Counted from the first letter of the stretch, positions 1 through 6,099 are shown. The stretch is 7,734 bases of DNA from Pseudonocardia sp. (GCA_030147065.1 JASLAP010000158.1:1-7734), one strand, 5' to 3'. Notes: generated from the letters alone by a model not told the origin. Translations and numbers: made by a program.

Positions 1-1554
1 CCGATGGGCGCCAACGCGCACAACGACTACGCCGACCGCAAGAACAAGCGCCAGGAGGTCACTCCGATCCACCCGGAGCTGGCCGAGCCGCTCAAGGACA
101 TCCTCGGCGAGACCTACGGCCTGATCGTGTACCAGGAACAGGTCATGGCCATCGCGCAGAAGCTGGCCGGCTACACGCTGGGCAAGGCCGACCTGCTGCG
201 CCGCGCGATGGGCAAGAAGAAGAAGGAGATCCTGGACAAGGAGTACGCCGGCTTCGCCCAGGGGATGAAGGACCACGGCTACTCCGAGGCCGCGGTCAAG
301 ACCCTCTGGGACATCCTGCTCCCGTTCTCCGACTACGCGTTCAACCGCGCGCACTCCGCGGCCTACGGCCTGGTCTCCTACTGGACGGCCTACCTCAAGG
401 CCAACTACCCGGCCGAGTACATGTCCGGCGTGCTCACCTCGGTGCGCGACGACAAGGACAAGGCCGCGGTCTACCTGGCCGAGTGCCGCCGGATGGGCAT
501 CACGGTGCTGGCCCCGGACGTCAACGAGTCGGTGCGCAACTTCGCCCCGGTCGGCTCGGACATCCGGTTCGGGCTGGGCGGCATCCGCAACGTCGGGGTG
601 AACGTCGTCGACGCGATCGTGGCGGCCCGCAAGGAGAAGGGCGCGTTCACCGACTTCAGCGATTTCCTGCGCAAGGTCGACGCGGTGGTCTGCAACAAGA
701 AGGTCATCGAGTCGCTGATCAAGGCCGGTGCCTTCGACTCGCTGGGCCACCCGCGCAAGGGCCTGCTGCTGGTGCACGCCGACGCCATCGACGCGGTGAT
801 GAGCACCAAGAAGGCCGCCTCGATGGGCCAGTTCGACCTGTTCGGCACCATGGACGGCTCCGGCGACTCCGAGCTCGACGACGTGTTCAACGTCAAGGTC
901 CCGGCCGACGAGTGGGACCCGAAGCACCAGCTCGCCGTGGAGCGGGAGATGCTCGGCCTCTACGTCTCCGGCCACCCGCTGCACGGGGTGGAGCAGGTGC
1001 TCTCGGCCAAGTCGGACATGGCGATCTCGACCATCCTGGAGGGCACCGTCCCGGACGGCCACCAGGTCACCATCGGCGGCATCCTGGCCAACGTGAACCG
1101 CCGGGTGAACAAGAACGGCGAGCCGTGGGCGTCGGCCCAGCTGGAGGACCTGGCCGGCGGCATCGAGGTGCTGTTCTTCCCGCGCTGCTACCAGGTCGTC
1201 GGGGTGGACGTGGCCGAGGACGCGATCGTGCTGGTCAAGGCCCGGGTGAACCGCCGCGACGACCGGGTGTCGCTGATCGTCAACGACCTCGCCGTACCCG
1301 ACCTGACCCATGCGGGCGGCGGGGCGGGGGCGCCGGTCAAGGTCAGCATGCGCACCGAGCTGGTGACCCCGCAGCGGGTGTCCAAGCTCAAGGAGGTGCT
1401 GACCAACCACCCCGGCACCTCCGAGGTGCACCTGGTCCTGGTCAACGGCAGCCGCACGACGATGCTCAAGCTGGACGACAAGCTCAAGGTCACCCACTCC
1501 AGCGCCCTGATGGGCGACCTCAAGGCCCTGCTCGGCCCCGGCTGCCTCGGCTGA
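1..1554 (+). CDS. dnaE: DNA polymerase III subunit alpha (DnaE), C-terminal part; 5' end outside window
   Basis: Replicative DNA polymerase catalytic subunit, acting at the replication fork. The frame is open from base 1 (Pro-Met-Gly-Ala-Asn), so the ATG at 4 is internal, in the conserved RPGPMGAN-type stretch, and not a start. About 517 codons are present; actinobacterial DnaE1 is close to 1,180 residues, so the PHP domain and catalytic aspartates lie to the left. Counting from the ATG at 4: the end of the polymerase/fingers region with HPELAEPL, ETYGLIVYQEQVM and LLRRAMGKKKKEI (residues 23-78); a helix-hairpin-helix region with APDVNES, IRFGLGGIRNVG and KAGAFDSLG (170-248); LGLYVSGHPL (317-326); an OB-fold (about 345-432); and a C-terminal tail after a Gly-rich linker at 438-442. 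QFDLF at 276-280 (nt 829-843) fits the beta-clamp-binding consensus at the place expected for the internal clamp motif. No frameshift is seen and the gene looks intact. Very sure of the family. Confidence 0.97.
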   Translation, partial: PMGANAHNDYADRKNKRQEVTPIHPELAEPLKDILGETYGLIVYQEQVMAIAQKLAGYTLGKADLLRRAMGKKKKEILDKEYAGFAQGMKDHGYSEAAVKTLWDILLPFSDYAFNRAHSAAYGLVSYWTAYLKANYPAEYMSGVLTSVRDDKDKAAVYLAECRRMGITVLAPDVNESVRNFAPVGSDIRFGLGGIRNVGVNVVDAIVAARKEKGAFTDFSDFLRKVDAVVCNKKVIESLIKAGAFDSLGHPRKGLLLVHADAIDAVMSTKKAASMGQFDLFGTMDGSGDSELDDVFNVKVPADEWDPKHQLAVEREMLGLYVSGHPLHGVEQVLSAKSDMAISTILEGTVPDGHQVTIGGILANVNRRVNKNGEPWASAQLEDLAGGIEVLFFPRCYQVVGVDVAEDAIVLVKARVNRRDDRVSLIVNDLAVPDLTHAGGGAGAPVKVSMRTELVTPQRVSKLKEVLTNHPGTSEVHLVLVNGSRTTMLKLDDKLKVTHSSALMGDLKALLGPGCLG

Positions 1555-1558
1555 CCGA

Positions 1559-1625
1559 CCTCGCAGGCCCGCTTCGCGCCTCGCAGGGCCCCCGGCCCTT
1601 GCGAGGCGTACGGAACCCTGCGAGG
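1559..1625 (+). terminator. Nested double hairpin after dnaE, probable terminator
   Basis: Starting 4 nt after the dnaE stop. The inner hairpin pairs 1578-1589 with 1595-1607: 12 bp with one bulged T and a 5-nt loop. An outer pair encloses it: CCTCGCAGG at 1559-1567 is the exact reverse complement of 1617-1625. The same 9-mer (or its near copy) thus occurs four times, twice in each orientation. There is no U-tract, which is common for intrinsic-type terminators in actinobacteria. A terminator role is inferred from position and stem strength. Confidence 0.6.
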
Positions 1626-1633
1626 ACGGGTCA

Positions 1634-1652
1634 GGGCCGGATGATCCGGCCC
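1634..1652. terminator. Perfect 8-bp hairpin between convergent dnaE and DUF397 genes
   Basis: GGGCCGGA (1634-1641) and TCCGGCCC (1645-1652) are exact reverse complements around a 3-nt loop (TGA). It lies between two convergent stop codons, so it could help end transcription from either side. No U-tract is seen on either strand. Confidence 0.45.
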
Positions 1653-1681
1653 GGTCCGGTCAACGGCTCGGGCCGGTGGGT

Positions 1682-1711
1682 CGGGGACGGTACCGCCCGG
1701 CACCGTCCCCG
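1682..1711 (-). terminator. Perfect 10-bp stem-loop just past the DUF397 stop
   Basis: 1682-1691 and 1702-1711 are exact 10-bp reverse complements (CGGGGACGGT and its complement) with a 10-nt loop. The stem starts 10 nt after the minus-strand stop at 1722, the usual place for a terminator of that gene. It would also back up dnaE termination from the other side. Confidence 0.5.
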
Positions 1712-1721
1712 GCCGGAGCGC

Positions 1722-1970
1722 TCAGCGGGACAACCGGATGGTCGCCGAGTCCACCCCGGCACCGATGTTCACGCCGAAGTCGAACTCGCCGGCCTTCGCC
1801 CCGCGGATGAAGGCCACCCACTCCTCCCGGGTGTAGAGCAGCTCGCGCTGCGCCGGGTTCTTCGGGTCCCGTACCGCGATCATGCCGTCCGGCCGCTGCG
1901 CCACCTCGACACCGGATCGTGAACCGTTGAAGCTGCTGCCCCGAAACCCCTGCTCCGCCTGGCCTGTCAT
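1722..1970 (-). CDS. DUF397 domain-containing protein
   Basis: Small protein of 82 residues from the ATG at 1970. It has the DUF397 layout: an F-x-x-SS-F-N-G segment, GVEVA, VAVRDPKNP, LLYTREEWVAFIRGAKAGEFDF, then a short tail. This family is largely confined to actinobacteria, is often coded next to an XRE-type helix-turn-helix partner, and some members take part in developmental control or act as small partners of that regulator. Here no partner gene is in view. Two usual family residues are changed: the first Trp is Phe, and the Cys of CVEVA is Gly. Start choice: AGGA lies 6 nt before the ATG at 1970. An in-frame GTG at 1985 (87 residues) has AGGA directly against it with no spacer, so it is less likely. 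It lies 131 bp after the permease stop on the same strand and probably has its own promoter. Biochemical role unknown. Confidence 0.85.
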   Translation of the reverse strand: MTGQAEQGFRGSSFNGSRSGVEVAQRPDGMIAVRDPKNPAQRELLYTREEWVAFIRGAKAGEFDFGVNIGAGVDSATIRLSR

Positions 1971-2017
1971 CTGAGTTCCTGCCACTCCTGCTGCTCGGTC
2001 CGATCGGGCTGGAGGTC

Positions 2018-2023
2018 ACCGTA
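2018..2023 (-). promoter_or_regulatory. Candidate -10 box for the DUF397 gene
   Basis: TACGGT on the minus strand fits TANNNT and would start transcription near 2011, giving a leader of about 40 nt that contains the AGGA ribosome site. No convincing -35 is seen 16-19 nt upstream. Weak call made from one hexamer. Confidence 0.25.
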
Positions 2024-2101
2024 GACCAGGCAAGATCATCATCGGGGGTGGCTGCGGAGCGTGTCGTGGTGCGGCTCGAGCAGCGGCGCGACCGGCGACG
2101 G

Positions 2102-3595
2102 TCAGCGGTCGTCGGCCGAGACGATCAGGGCCTGGCCGCGCATCGCCACCAGGTGCGCCACCCCGCCGATGACCGCCCCGATGATCCACGCGAAGCCGCT
2201 GAGGGCGGACAGCGCGGGCACCCACACCGCGGCGATGGAGAACACCGCCGCGATGCCGAAGGCGATCATCGCGCGCACGTTCCAGCCCGCCGAGTAGTGG
2301 TAGGCCCCGTCCGGGCGCCGGGAGTACAGGTCCTGGATCGCCAGCCGCTGCCGGCGCAGCAGGTAGTAGTCGGTGATCATGATCCCGTACAGCGGGGCGA
2401 GCACCGCTCCGAGCGTGTCGACGAACAGCGGCAGGTTGTCGCCGACCACCTCCACCCACAGCGCGCCGAGCACGAAGCCGATCGCCGCGGTGATCATCCC
2501 GGCGGTCCGGAAGTTGATCCGGGACGGCGACAGGTTGGCGATGTCGTAGGCCGGCGGGATGAAGTTGGCGACCAGGTTGATGCCGACCGTGGCGACGAAG
2601 AAGGTCAGCGCGGCGAGCACGGTGAGCAGCGGGTTGCCGACCTGGCCGACGATGTCGGCCGGGTTGGTCAGCGGCTCGCCCTGCCCGTCCTGGTAGACGA
2701 TGTAGGCGCCGGCGGTGATGAACAGCGACAGGAAGGTGAACAGCGCCAGGCTGACCGGCAGGCCCAGCAGGTTGCCCAGCTTCATCTGCCGCTCGGTGCG
2801 GGAGAACCGGGCGAAGTCCCCGAAGTTGATCACGACCGCGGAGAAGTAGGCGATCATCGTGCCGACCACGCCGAAGAACGCCACCACCGCGGCCCCGCCG
2901 GCCAGCTCGCCGCCGAACAGCGTGCCCACCGACCCCAGCAGCTCGTCGCCGGCCTGCCACCAGATCGCGACCAGCAGCAGCACCATCACCGCGTAGACCG
3001 CGGGGCCGGCGAAGTTGAGGAAGCGCACGATCCCGTCCAGGCCGCGCAGGAACAGCATCACCTGGAACCCGGCCACCACCAGGTAGGACACCCAGTCCAC
3101 GACCGACAGCCCGAGGAAGGCCGGCCCGCCCCCGGTGTCGAGCACCGCGTTGATGGCCAGCGCCACGGCGGTGGAGGCGAAGTAGGTCTGCGCGCCGTAC
3201 CAGAAGATCCCGACGATGCCCCGGACCATGGCCGGGAACTGGGCGCCGCGCACGCCCATCGACGTGCGTGCCATCACCGGGTAGGGGATGCCGTACTTCA
3301 CGCTGGGGGCACCGGAGAGGTTGACCAGGACCATGACCACGATCCCGGCCAGCACGATGCCGGCGAACACCAGCCAGCCGTTGATCCCGGCGGTGATGAA
3401 CAGGCTGGCGGCCAGCGTGTAGCCGGCCAGGCTCTGCACGTCGTTCGTCCACACGTTGAAGATCTCGAACCAGCCCCAGCGCCGGCGCGACGGCGGGACC
3501 GGCGCGAGGTCCTCGTTGTGCAGGCTGGGATCGGTGTCCTGGATGACCAGGTCGCGGTCGCCCGGGGTGGGCACCGGTTCGGCGGGGGTGGCCAT
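2102..3595 (-). CDS. NCS1-family nucleobase/hydantoin-type permease
   Basis: Inner-membrane secondary transporter of 497 residues, about 12 membrane segments, the normal size for nucleobase:cation symporter-1 proteins, which take up cytosine, uracil, purines, allantoin or hydantoins with H+ or Na+. Family signs: a charged N-terminal tail (1-40), then NVWTNDVQSLAGYTLAASLF (47-66), GIPYPVMARTSMGVRGAQFPA (102-122), FWYGAQTYF (131-139) carrying the Trp and Gln that in Mhp1 touch the substrate, INFGDFARFSR (256-266), VGINLVANFIPPAYDIANLSP (337-357) and MITDYYLLRR (406-415). The exact substrate cannot be read from this. The ATG at 3595 has AGGAG 6 nt upstream and sits at the expected N-terminus. 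No catabolic enzyme is next to it. The only linked gene is the PaaX-like regulator 113 bp upstream on the same strand, which probably controls it. NCS1 membership is firm; the substrate is open. Confidence 0.93.
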   Translation of the reverse strand: MATPAEPVPTPGDRDLVIQDTDPSLHNEDLAPVPPSRRRWGWFEIFNVWTNDVQSLAGYTLAASLFITAGINGWLVFAGIVLAGIVVMVLVNLSGAPSVKYGIPYPVMARTSMGVRGAQFPAMVRGIVGIFWYGAQTYFASTAVALAINAVLDTGGGPAFLGLSVVDWVSYLVVAGFQVMLFLRGLDGIVRFLNFAGPAVYAVMVLLLVAIWWQAGDELLGSVGTLFGGELAGGAAVVAFFGVVGTMIAYFSAVVINFGDFARFSRTERQMKLGNLLGLPVSLALFTFLSLFITAGAYIVYQDGQGEPLTNPADIVGQVGNPLLTVLAALTFFVATVGINLVANFIPPAYDIANLSPSRINFRTAGMITAAIGFVLGALWVEVVGDNLPLFVDTLGAVLAPLYGIMITDYYLLRRQRLAIQDLYSRRPDGAYHYSAGWNVRAMIAFGIAAVFSIAAVWVPALSALSGFAWIIGAVIGGVAHLVAMRGQALIVSADDR

Positions 3596-3601
3596 GGCGC
3601 G

Positions 3602-3614
3602 CTCCTCTCGGAGG
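3602..3614 (-). promoter_or_regulatory. Ribosome binding site of the permease, partly inside a small hairpin
   Basis: AGGAG (3602-3606, minus strand) lies 6 nt before the ATG and fixes this start. Part of it falls in a 4-bp stem, CCTC at 3604-3607 with GAGG at 3611-3614 and a 3-nt loop. The stem is short and may matter little for translation. Confidence 0.6.
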
Positions 3615-3662
3615 GGAGTACTGCACGGGACCTGCAGCCCGACGTTAGGTCGGCGCGCGCCG

Positions 3663-3678
3663 GCACCGGTAGCGGTGC
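3663..3678. promoter_or_regulatory. Dyad between PaaX-like gene and permease, candidate operator
   Basis: GCACCG (3663-3668) and CGGTGC (3673-3678) are exact 6-bp reverse complements around GTAG. It lies in the 113-bp spacer, 31 nt after the regulator stop and about 70 nt before the permease ATG. It could be the regulator's binding site, a weak attenuator, or chance in GC-rich DNA. I see no good -10/-35 pair beside it. Confidence 0.3.
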
Positions 3679-3708
3679 TGTGAACTCCGCGAGGGGGTGC
3701 GGTGGGCG

Positions 3709-4602
3709 TCAGGCCCGGGTGGCGGCGCCGACCAGGGCGCTCCACTCCCGCTGGGCCGGTTCCTGCCAGTCGGCGTGCTGGCGCTCGAAGACCGCGGCGG
3801 CCCGGGCGCCGGCCCAGCGCTCGGGCAGCAGTTCGGCCGGCAGCTTCGGGTCGAGGAACGGGAACCGGCGCCAGGCGTGCACCAGGTGGATCTGGGCGGC
3901 CAGGCTCTCCGCCCCGGGGGCCGGGGTGGCCGTGGCGAAGGTCTCCAGGAAGCCCTCGTAGGCCGCCTCGACCTCGGCCAGGTCCCAGGCCTGGGCAACC
4001 AGCTCGCGCTCGGAGCCGATGGCGCCGAACGGCCCGACGAACGAGCTGCTGACCGCGGTCAGGTCCAGGTCGGCCAGCACCCGCGCCACCTCGTCCTGCT
4101 TGGCCGGGTCCGGGCTGAGCCACACCCCCGGCGCCGGTGATCCCAGGCCGGCCCAGGCCAGCCGGGTGCGCAGCCGGTGGCGCACCTGGCGGCGCACCTC
4201 CGGCACGCTGACCAGCAGCACCAGCCAGTCGCCCGCCCACGGCCTGGCCGGCGCGCCGAAGCCGTAGATCCGGCCGGCCCCGTCCGAGAGCAGGCCGCGC
4301 CCCGGCGCCGACAGCGACCAGCGGACCCGCCGGCCGGCCCGGTCGGACTCCAGCAGCCCCTCGGCCGCGGTGCGGGCCAGGGCCTGGCGGGCGGACTTGT
4401 GCTCGACGCCGAGGCGGCCGAGCACGTCGATCAGCACCTGGGTCCACACCGGCTCGTCGCGCGGCAGCACGAACTCGCCCAGCACCGTCAGCAGCAGCGA
4501 GCGGGCGCTCGTCGCGCCCAGTTCGCGGCGGCGGGAGAGCGCGGGATGATCGGACCCGGTGACGGGCTCGACCGCGGATGTGACCATTGGCATGACGCCC
4601 AT
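3709..4602 (-). CDS. PaaX-family transcriptional regulator
   Basis: Cytoplasmic DNA-binding repressor of 297 residues, the usual PaaX size. The N-terminal winged-helix covers about residues 33-105, with ARSLLLTVLGEFVLP, VWTQVLIDVLGRLGVEHKSARQALART and a GRRVRWSLS wing. RIYGF (111-115), then WAGDWLVLLVSVPE and a middle domain with RHRLRTRLAWAGLGSPAPGVWLSP (141-164). The PaaX C-terminal domain carries HAWRRFPFLDPKLPAELLPERWAG (242-265). The best-known member represses phenylacetate catabolism and responds to phenylacetyl-CoA, but no paa genes are seen here; the neighbour is an NCS1 permease, so I infer it controls uptake of that transporter's substrate or of a related compound. Three in-frame ATGs (4602, 4593, 4587) lack a good ribosome site. 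If the TACCCT box at 4604-4609 is the -10, transcription begins near 4597 and the start would be 4593 or 4587. The conserved domain begins about 30 residues in, so the start does not affect the call. Confidence 0.92.
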   Translation of the reverse strand: MGVMPMVTSAVEPVTGSDHPALSRRRELGATSARSLLLTVLGEFVLPRDEPVWTQVLIDVLGRLGVEHKSARQALARTAAEGLLESDRAGRRVRWSLSAPGRGLLSDGAGRIYGFGAPARPWAGDWLVLLVSVPEVRRQVRHRLRTRLAWAGLGSPAPGVWLSPDPAKQDEVARVLADLDLTAVSSSFVGPFGAIGSERELVAQAWDLAEVEAAYEGFLETFATATPAPGAESLAAQIHLVHAWRRFPFLDPKLPAELLPERWAGARAAAVFERQHADWQEPAQREWSALVGAATRA

Positions 4603-4603
4603 C

Positions 4604-4609
4604 AGGGTA
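4604..4609 (-). promoter_or_regulatory. Candidate -10 box of the PaaX-like gene
   Basis: TACCCT on the minus strand ends 1 nt before the first ATG and 10 nt before the second. A start point 6-7 nt downstream would fall near 4597, giving a nearly leaderless mRNA with ATG 4593 as first codon. No clear -35. Supports a shorter protein than the longest frame. Confidence 0.35.
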
Positions 4610-4636
4610 GCCGGGCCCCCACCCGCCGGTTCCGCC

Positions 4637-4653
4637 GACGGCGTGCAGCCGTC
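4637..4653. promoter_or_regulatory. Dyad in the divergent PaaX-like/GNAT intergenic region
   Basis: GACGGC (4637-4642) and GCCGTC (4648-4653) are exact reverse complements around a 5-nt centre (GTGCA). It lies upstream of both divergent starts, a plausible place for an autoregulatory operator. It does not share its arm sequence with the 3663-3678 dyad, which weakens that idea. Confidence 0.25.
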
Positions 4654-4656
4654 CCC

Positions 4657-4685
4657 GGCCCGGCGATATCCGTCGCGGCCCGGCG
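4657..4685. repeat. 9-bp direct repeat upstream of the GNAT gene
   Basis: GGCCCGGCG occurs at 4657-4665 and again at 4677-4685, exactly 20 bp apart (about two helical turns), covering the place where a -35 for the GNAT gene would sit. It could be a regulator site on one face of the helix. In DNA this GC-rich, chance is a serious alternative. Confidence 0.3.
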
Positions 4686-4696
4686 GCCCGCGGCGT

Positions 4697-4702
4697 TAGC
4701 GT
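4697..4702 (+). promoter_or_regulatory. -10 box of a leaderless GNAT transcript
   Basis: TAGCGT (TANNNT) followed by exactly 6 nt (CCGGGC) and then the GTG start codon at 4709. This spacing puts the transcription start on the G of GTG, and there is no Shine-Dalgarno sequence upstream, the usual mark of leaderless actinobacterial genes. It also fixes the start codon choice. Confidence 0.55.
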
Positions 4703-4708
4703 CCGGGC

Positions 4709-5677
4709 GTGAGCGCTCCCGCCCTGGTCACGACCCTGCCCCACCGCCCGATGCGCCCGGACGACGCCCAGCGGTGGGCCGACCTGCTCGCCGCCGTGGA
4801 GGCCGCCGACCGGCGCGGTGAGCACTACGACGCCGCCGACTGCGCCGAGGAGCTCGCCGAGCCCGACGTCGACTTCGCCCGCGACAGCGTGCTGGTGTTC
4901 GACGGCGACCGGGCGGTGGCCTACCAGGTGCTGCGGGCGGCCGGCCCGCCCGGCGCGCGGGTGCTGCACACCGACGCCGCCGTGCACCCCGACCACCGGG
5001 GCCGCGGCATCGGGTCGGCGATGCTCGACCTGGCCCGGGCCCGGGCCACCGAGCTCGGCGCGGACCTGCACGTGCGGGTGCCCGAGTCGGTGCCGGCCGC
5101 GGTGGCGCTGGCCGAGGGGGCCGGGCTGGTGCCGGTGCGGTGGTGGTCGGAGCTGTCCCGGGACCTGGCGGAGCCGGTCGCGCCGGTCGCGCCGCCGGCC
5201 GGGCTGGCGTTGCACGCCCTGGGCCCGGACTACGACGCGGCCCGCTGGGACGAGCCGCTGCGCCTGGCCCGCAACGTCGCCTTCGCCGAGCACTGGGGTT
5301 CGGTGCCGGTGGGGCCGACGGAGTGGGCCCACGTCCGGACCGGCAGCCGCAACTTCCGGCCCGACTGCTCGTCGGTGGCGTGCACCGCGGACGGGGAGGT
5401 CGCCGGCCTGCTGATGGCCCAGGAGTTCCTGGCCGAGTCGGCCCGCGCCGGCCGTCGCGACCTGTACGTGGACACCGTCGGGACGCTGCCCGGCTGGCGC
5501 GGGCGCGGGGTCGCGGCGGCCCTGCTGGCCGACGCCCTGCAGCGGGCGCGGGACCTCGGGTTCGCGACGTCCTCGCTCACGGTGGACGCGCAGAACCCGA
5601 CCGGGGCGCTGGGGGTGTACGTCCGCGCGGGGTACCGGCTGGACAGCCGGCAGATCACCTACGCCCCGCCGCGGTGA
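4709..5677 (+). CDS. Tandem-domain GNAT-family N-acetyltransferase
   Basis: Predicted cytoplasmic acetyl-CoA-dependent acetyltransferase of 322 residues with two GNAT domains in a row. The N-terminal domain (about 10-155) has DAAVHPDHRGRGIGSAML (89-106), where RGRGIGS is the acetyl-CoA pyrophosphate loop. The C-terminal domain (about 167-318) has DTVGTLPGWRGRGVAAALL (255-273) and the following DAQNPTGALGVYVRAGYR (293-310). Both loops keep the R-x-x-G-x-G/A pattern, so both domains could bind cofactor. They are joined by an Ala/Pro/Val linker (156-164) coded by a tandem 9-bp repeat. Mycothiol synthase MshD is another two-GNAT actinobacterial enzyme of similar length, but I see nothing that makes this MshD rather than one of its many paralogues. 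Substrate unknown. It diverges from the PaaX-like gene, starts at GTG with a leaderless promoter, and converges with the cupin gene 57 bp downstream. Confidence 0.88.
   Translation: MSAPALVTTLPHRPMRPDDAQRWADLLAAVEAADRRGEHYDAADCAEELAEPDVDFARDSVLVFDGDRAVAYQVLRAAGPPGARVLHTDAAVHPDHRGRGIGSAMLDLARARATELGADLHVRVPESVPAAVALAEGAGLVPVRWWSELSRDLAEPVAPVAPPAGLALHALGPDYDAARWDEPLRLARNVAFAEHWGSVPVGPTEWAHVRTGSRNFRPDCSSVACTADGEVAGLLMAQEFLAESARAGRRDLYVDTVGTLPGWRGRGVAAALLADALQRARDLGFATSSLTVDAQNPTGALGVYVRAGYRLDSRQITYAPPR
5174..5191 (+). repeat. Tandem 9-bp duplication in the GNAT linker
   Basis: CCGGTCGCG occurs twice back to back (5174-5182, 5183-5191) in frame, giving Pro-Val-Ala twice in the linker between the two GNAT domains. 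Its in-frame length keeps the protein intact. Confidence 0.6.
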
Positions 5678-5734
5678 CCGCGCCGGGGTCGACGCCGGGG
5701 GAGCGGGGCGGCGTGCACGGCGGCACCGAGCTGC

Positions 5735-6076
5735 TCAATGAGCGGGCACCGACACACAGACCATCGTGGTGTCCTCAAGGGCCTCGACGATCCCGGGTGC
5801 CTGCTCCGGGACGTGCACGAAGTCGCCTGCTCGCACTGTCACGGCGTTGCCCTCGACGCCCACCCGTAGCGCGCCGCTGAGCACTACCCAGACCTCCTCG
5901 TAGGAGGCCGGCAGGTCGGCACGCGCCCCCGCATGGAAGAACGACGTGTAGGCGCTCATCGACCTGCTGTCCTCTTTGCCGAGGGCGGGGGCGATGAGGA
6001 TCCGGTCGCCGAAGTGGACGGCGTCGTCGCCGATCGCCGAGCTGAACCTGCGTGCCTGCGAGGGCGTGACAGCCAT
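5735..6076 (-). CDS. Small EutQ-like cupin-domain protein
   Basis: Single-domain cupin of 113 residues, probably cytoplasmic. The beta-barrel core runs from about 38 to 110. The first cupin motif is seen as PASYEEVWVVLSGALRVGVEG (56-76): the E-x6-G part is kept, but the usual HxH before it is replaced by Leu-Pro-Ala. The second motif is GDFVHVPEQAPGIVEA (84-99): G-x5-P is kept, but the expected Gly two residues on is Gln and the His is missing. The YEE...LSG...GDFVHVPE pattern recalls EutQ-type cupins. With no histidine ligands it may bind metal differently, or act as a binding or structural protein; no eut genes are present. GGGAGAG lies 7 nt before the ATG at 6076. It follows the 28-codon ORF by 23 nt and is likely co-transcribed with it from the 6227-6257 promoter. 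Its GC is lower than its neighbours'. Function unknown. Confidence 0.8.
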   Translation of the reverse strand: MAVTPSQARRFSSAIGDDAVHFGDRILIAPALGKEDSRSMSAYTSFFHAGARADLPASYEEVWVVLSGALRVGVEGNAVTVRAGDFVHVPEQAPGIVEALEDTTMVCVSVPAH

Positions 6077-6099
6077 GGGGAAGCTCTCCCGGTTAGTGG

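Noticed and set aside
1313..1333. G-run cluster in dnaE as a G-quadruplex
   Set aside because: Only three runs have three or more Gs, and the stretch is explained by a Gly-Ala linker in DnaE. High-GC coding DNA gives such clusters often.
483..1922. Long plus-strand frame (479 codons) overlapping dnaE
   Set aside because: It is a shadow frame of dnaE: Arg/Gly/Pro-rich with no family signs, and it runs through the hairpin spacer and into the DUF397 gene.
1990..2084. GCTGCTCG / CGAGCAGC arms (1990-1997 and 2077-2084) as a regulatory stem
   Set aside because: The arms are 79 nt apart with no further pairing, and one sits in the permease-DUF397 spacer without a clear role; most likely chance.
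2048..3961. Very long plus-strand frame (637 codons) opposite the permease and repressor
   Set aside because: It is the antisense of two well-supported genes. Its His/Asp/Gln/Arg-rich composition comes from reading high-GC codons backwards.
3596..5332. In-frame upstream extension of the permease reading frame (up to 1,076 codons)
   Set aside because: The upstream part is a shadow of the PaaX-like and GNAT genes; homology, the RBS and the hydrophobic start all place the permease start at 3595.
4709..5677. Assignment of the GNAT protein as mycothiol synthase (MshD)
   Set aside because: Two GNAT domains and a similar length are not enough; I see no MshD-specific motif or mycothiol gene nearby, and this architecture is shared by many paralogues.
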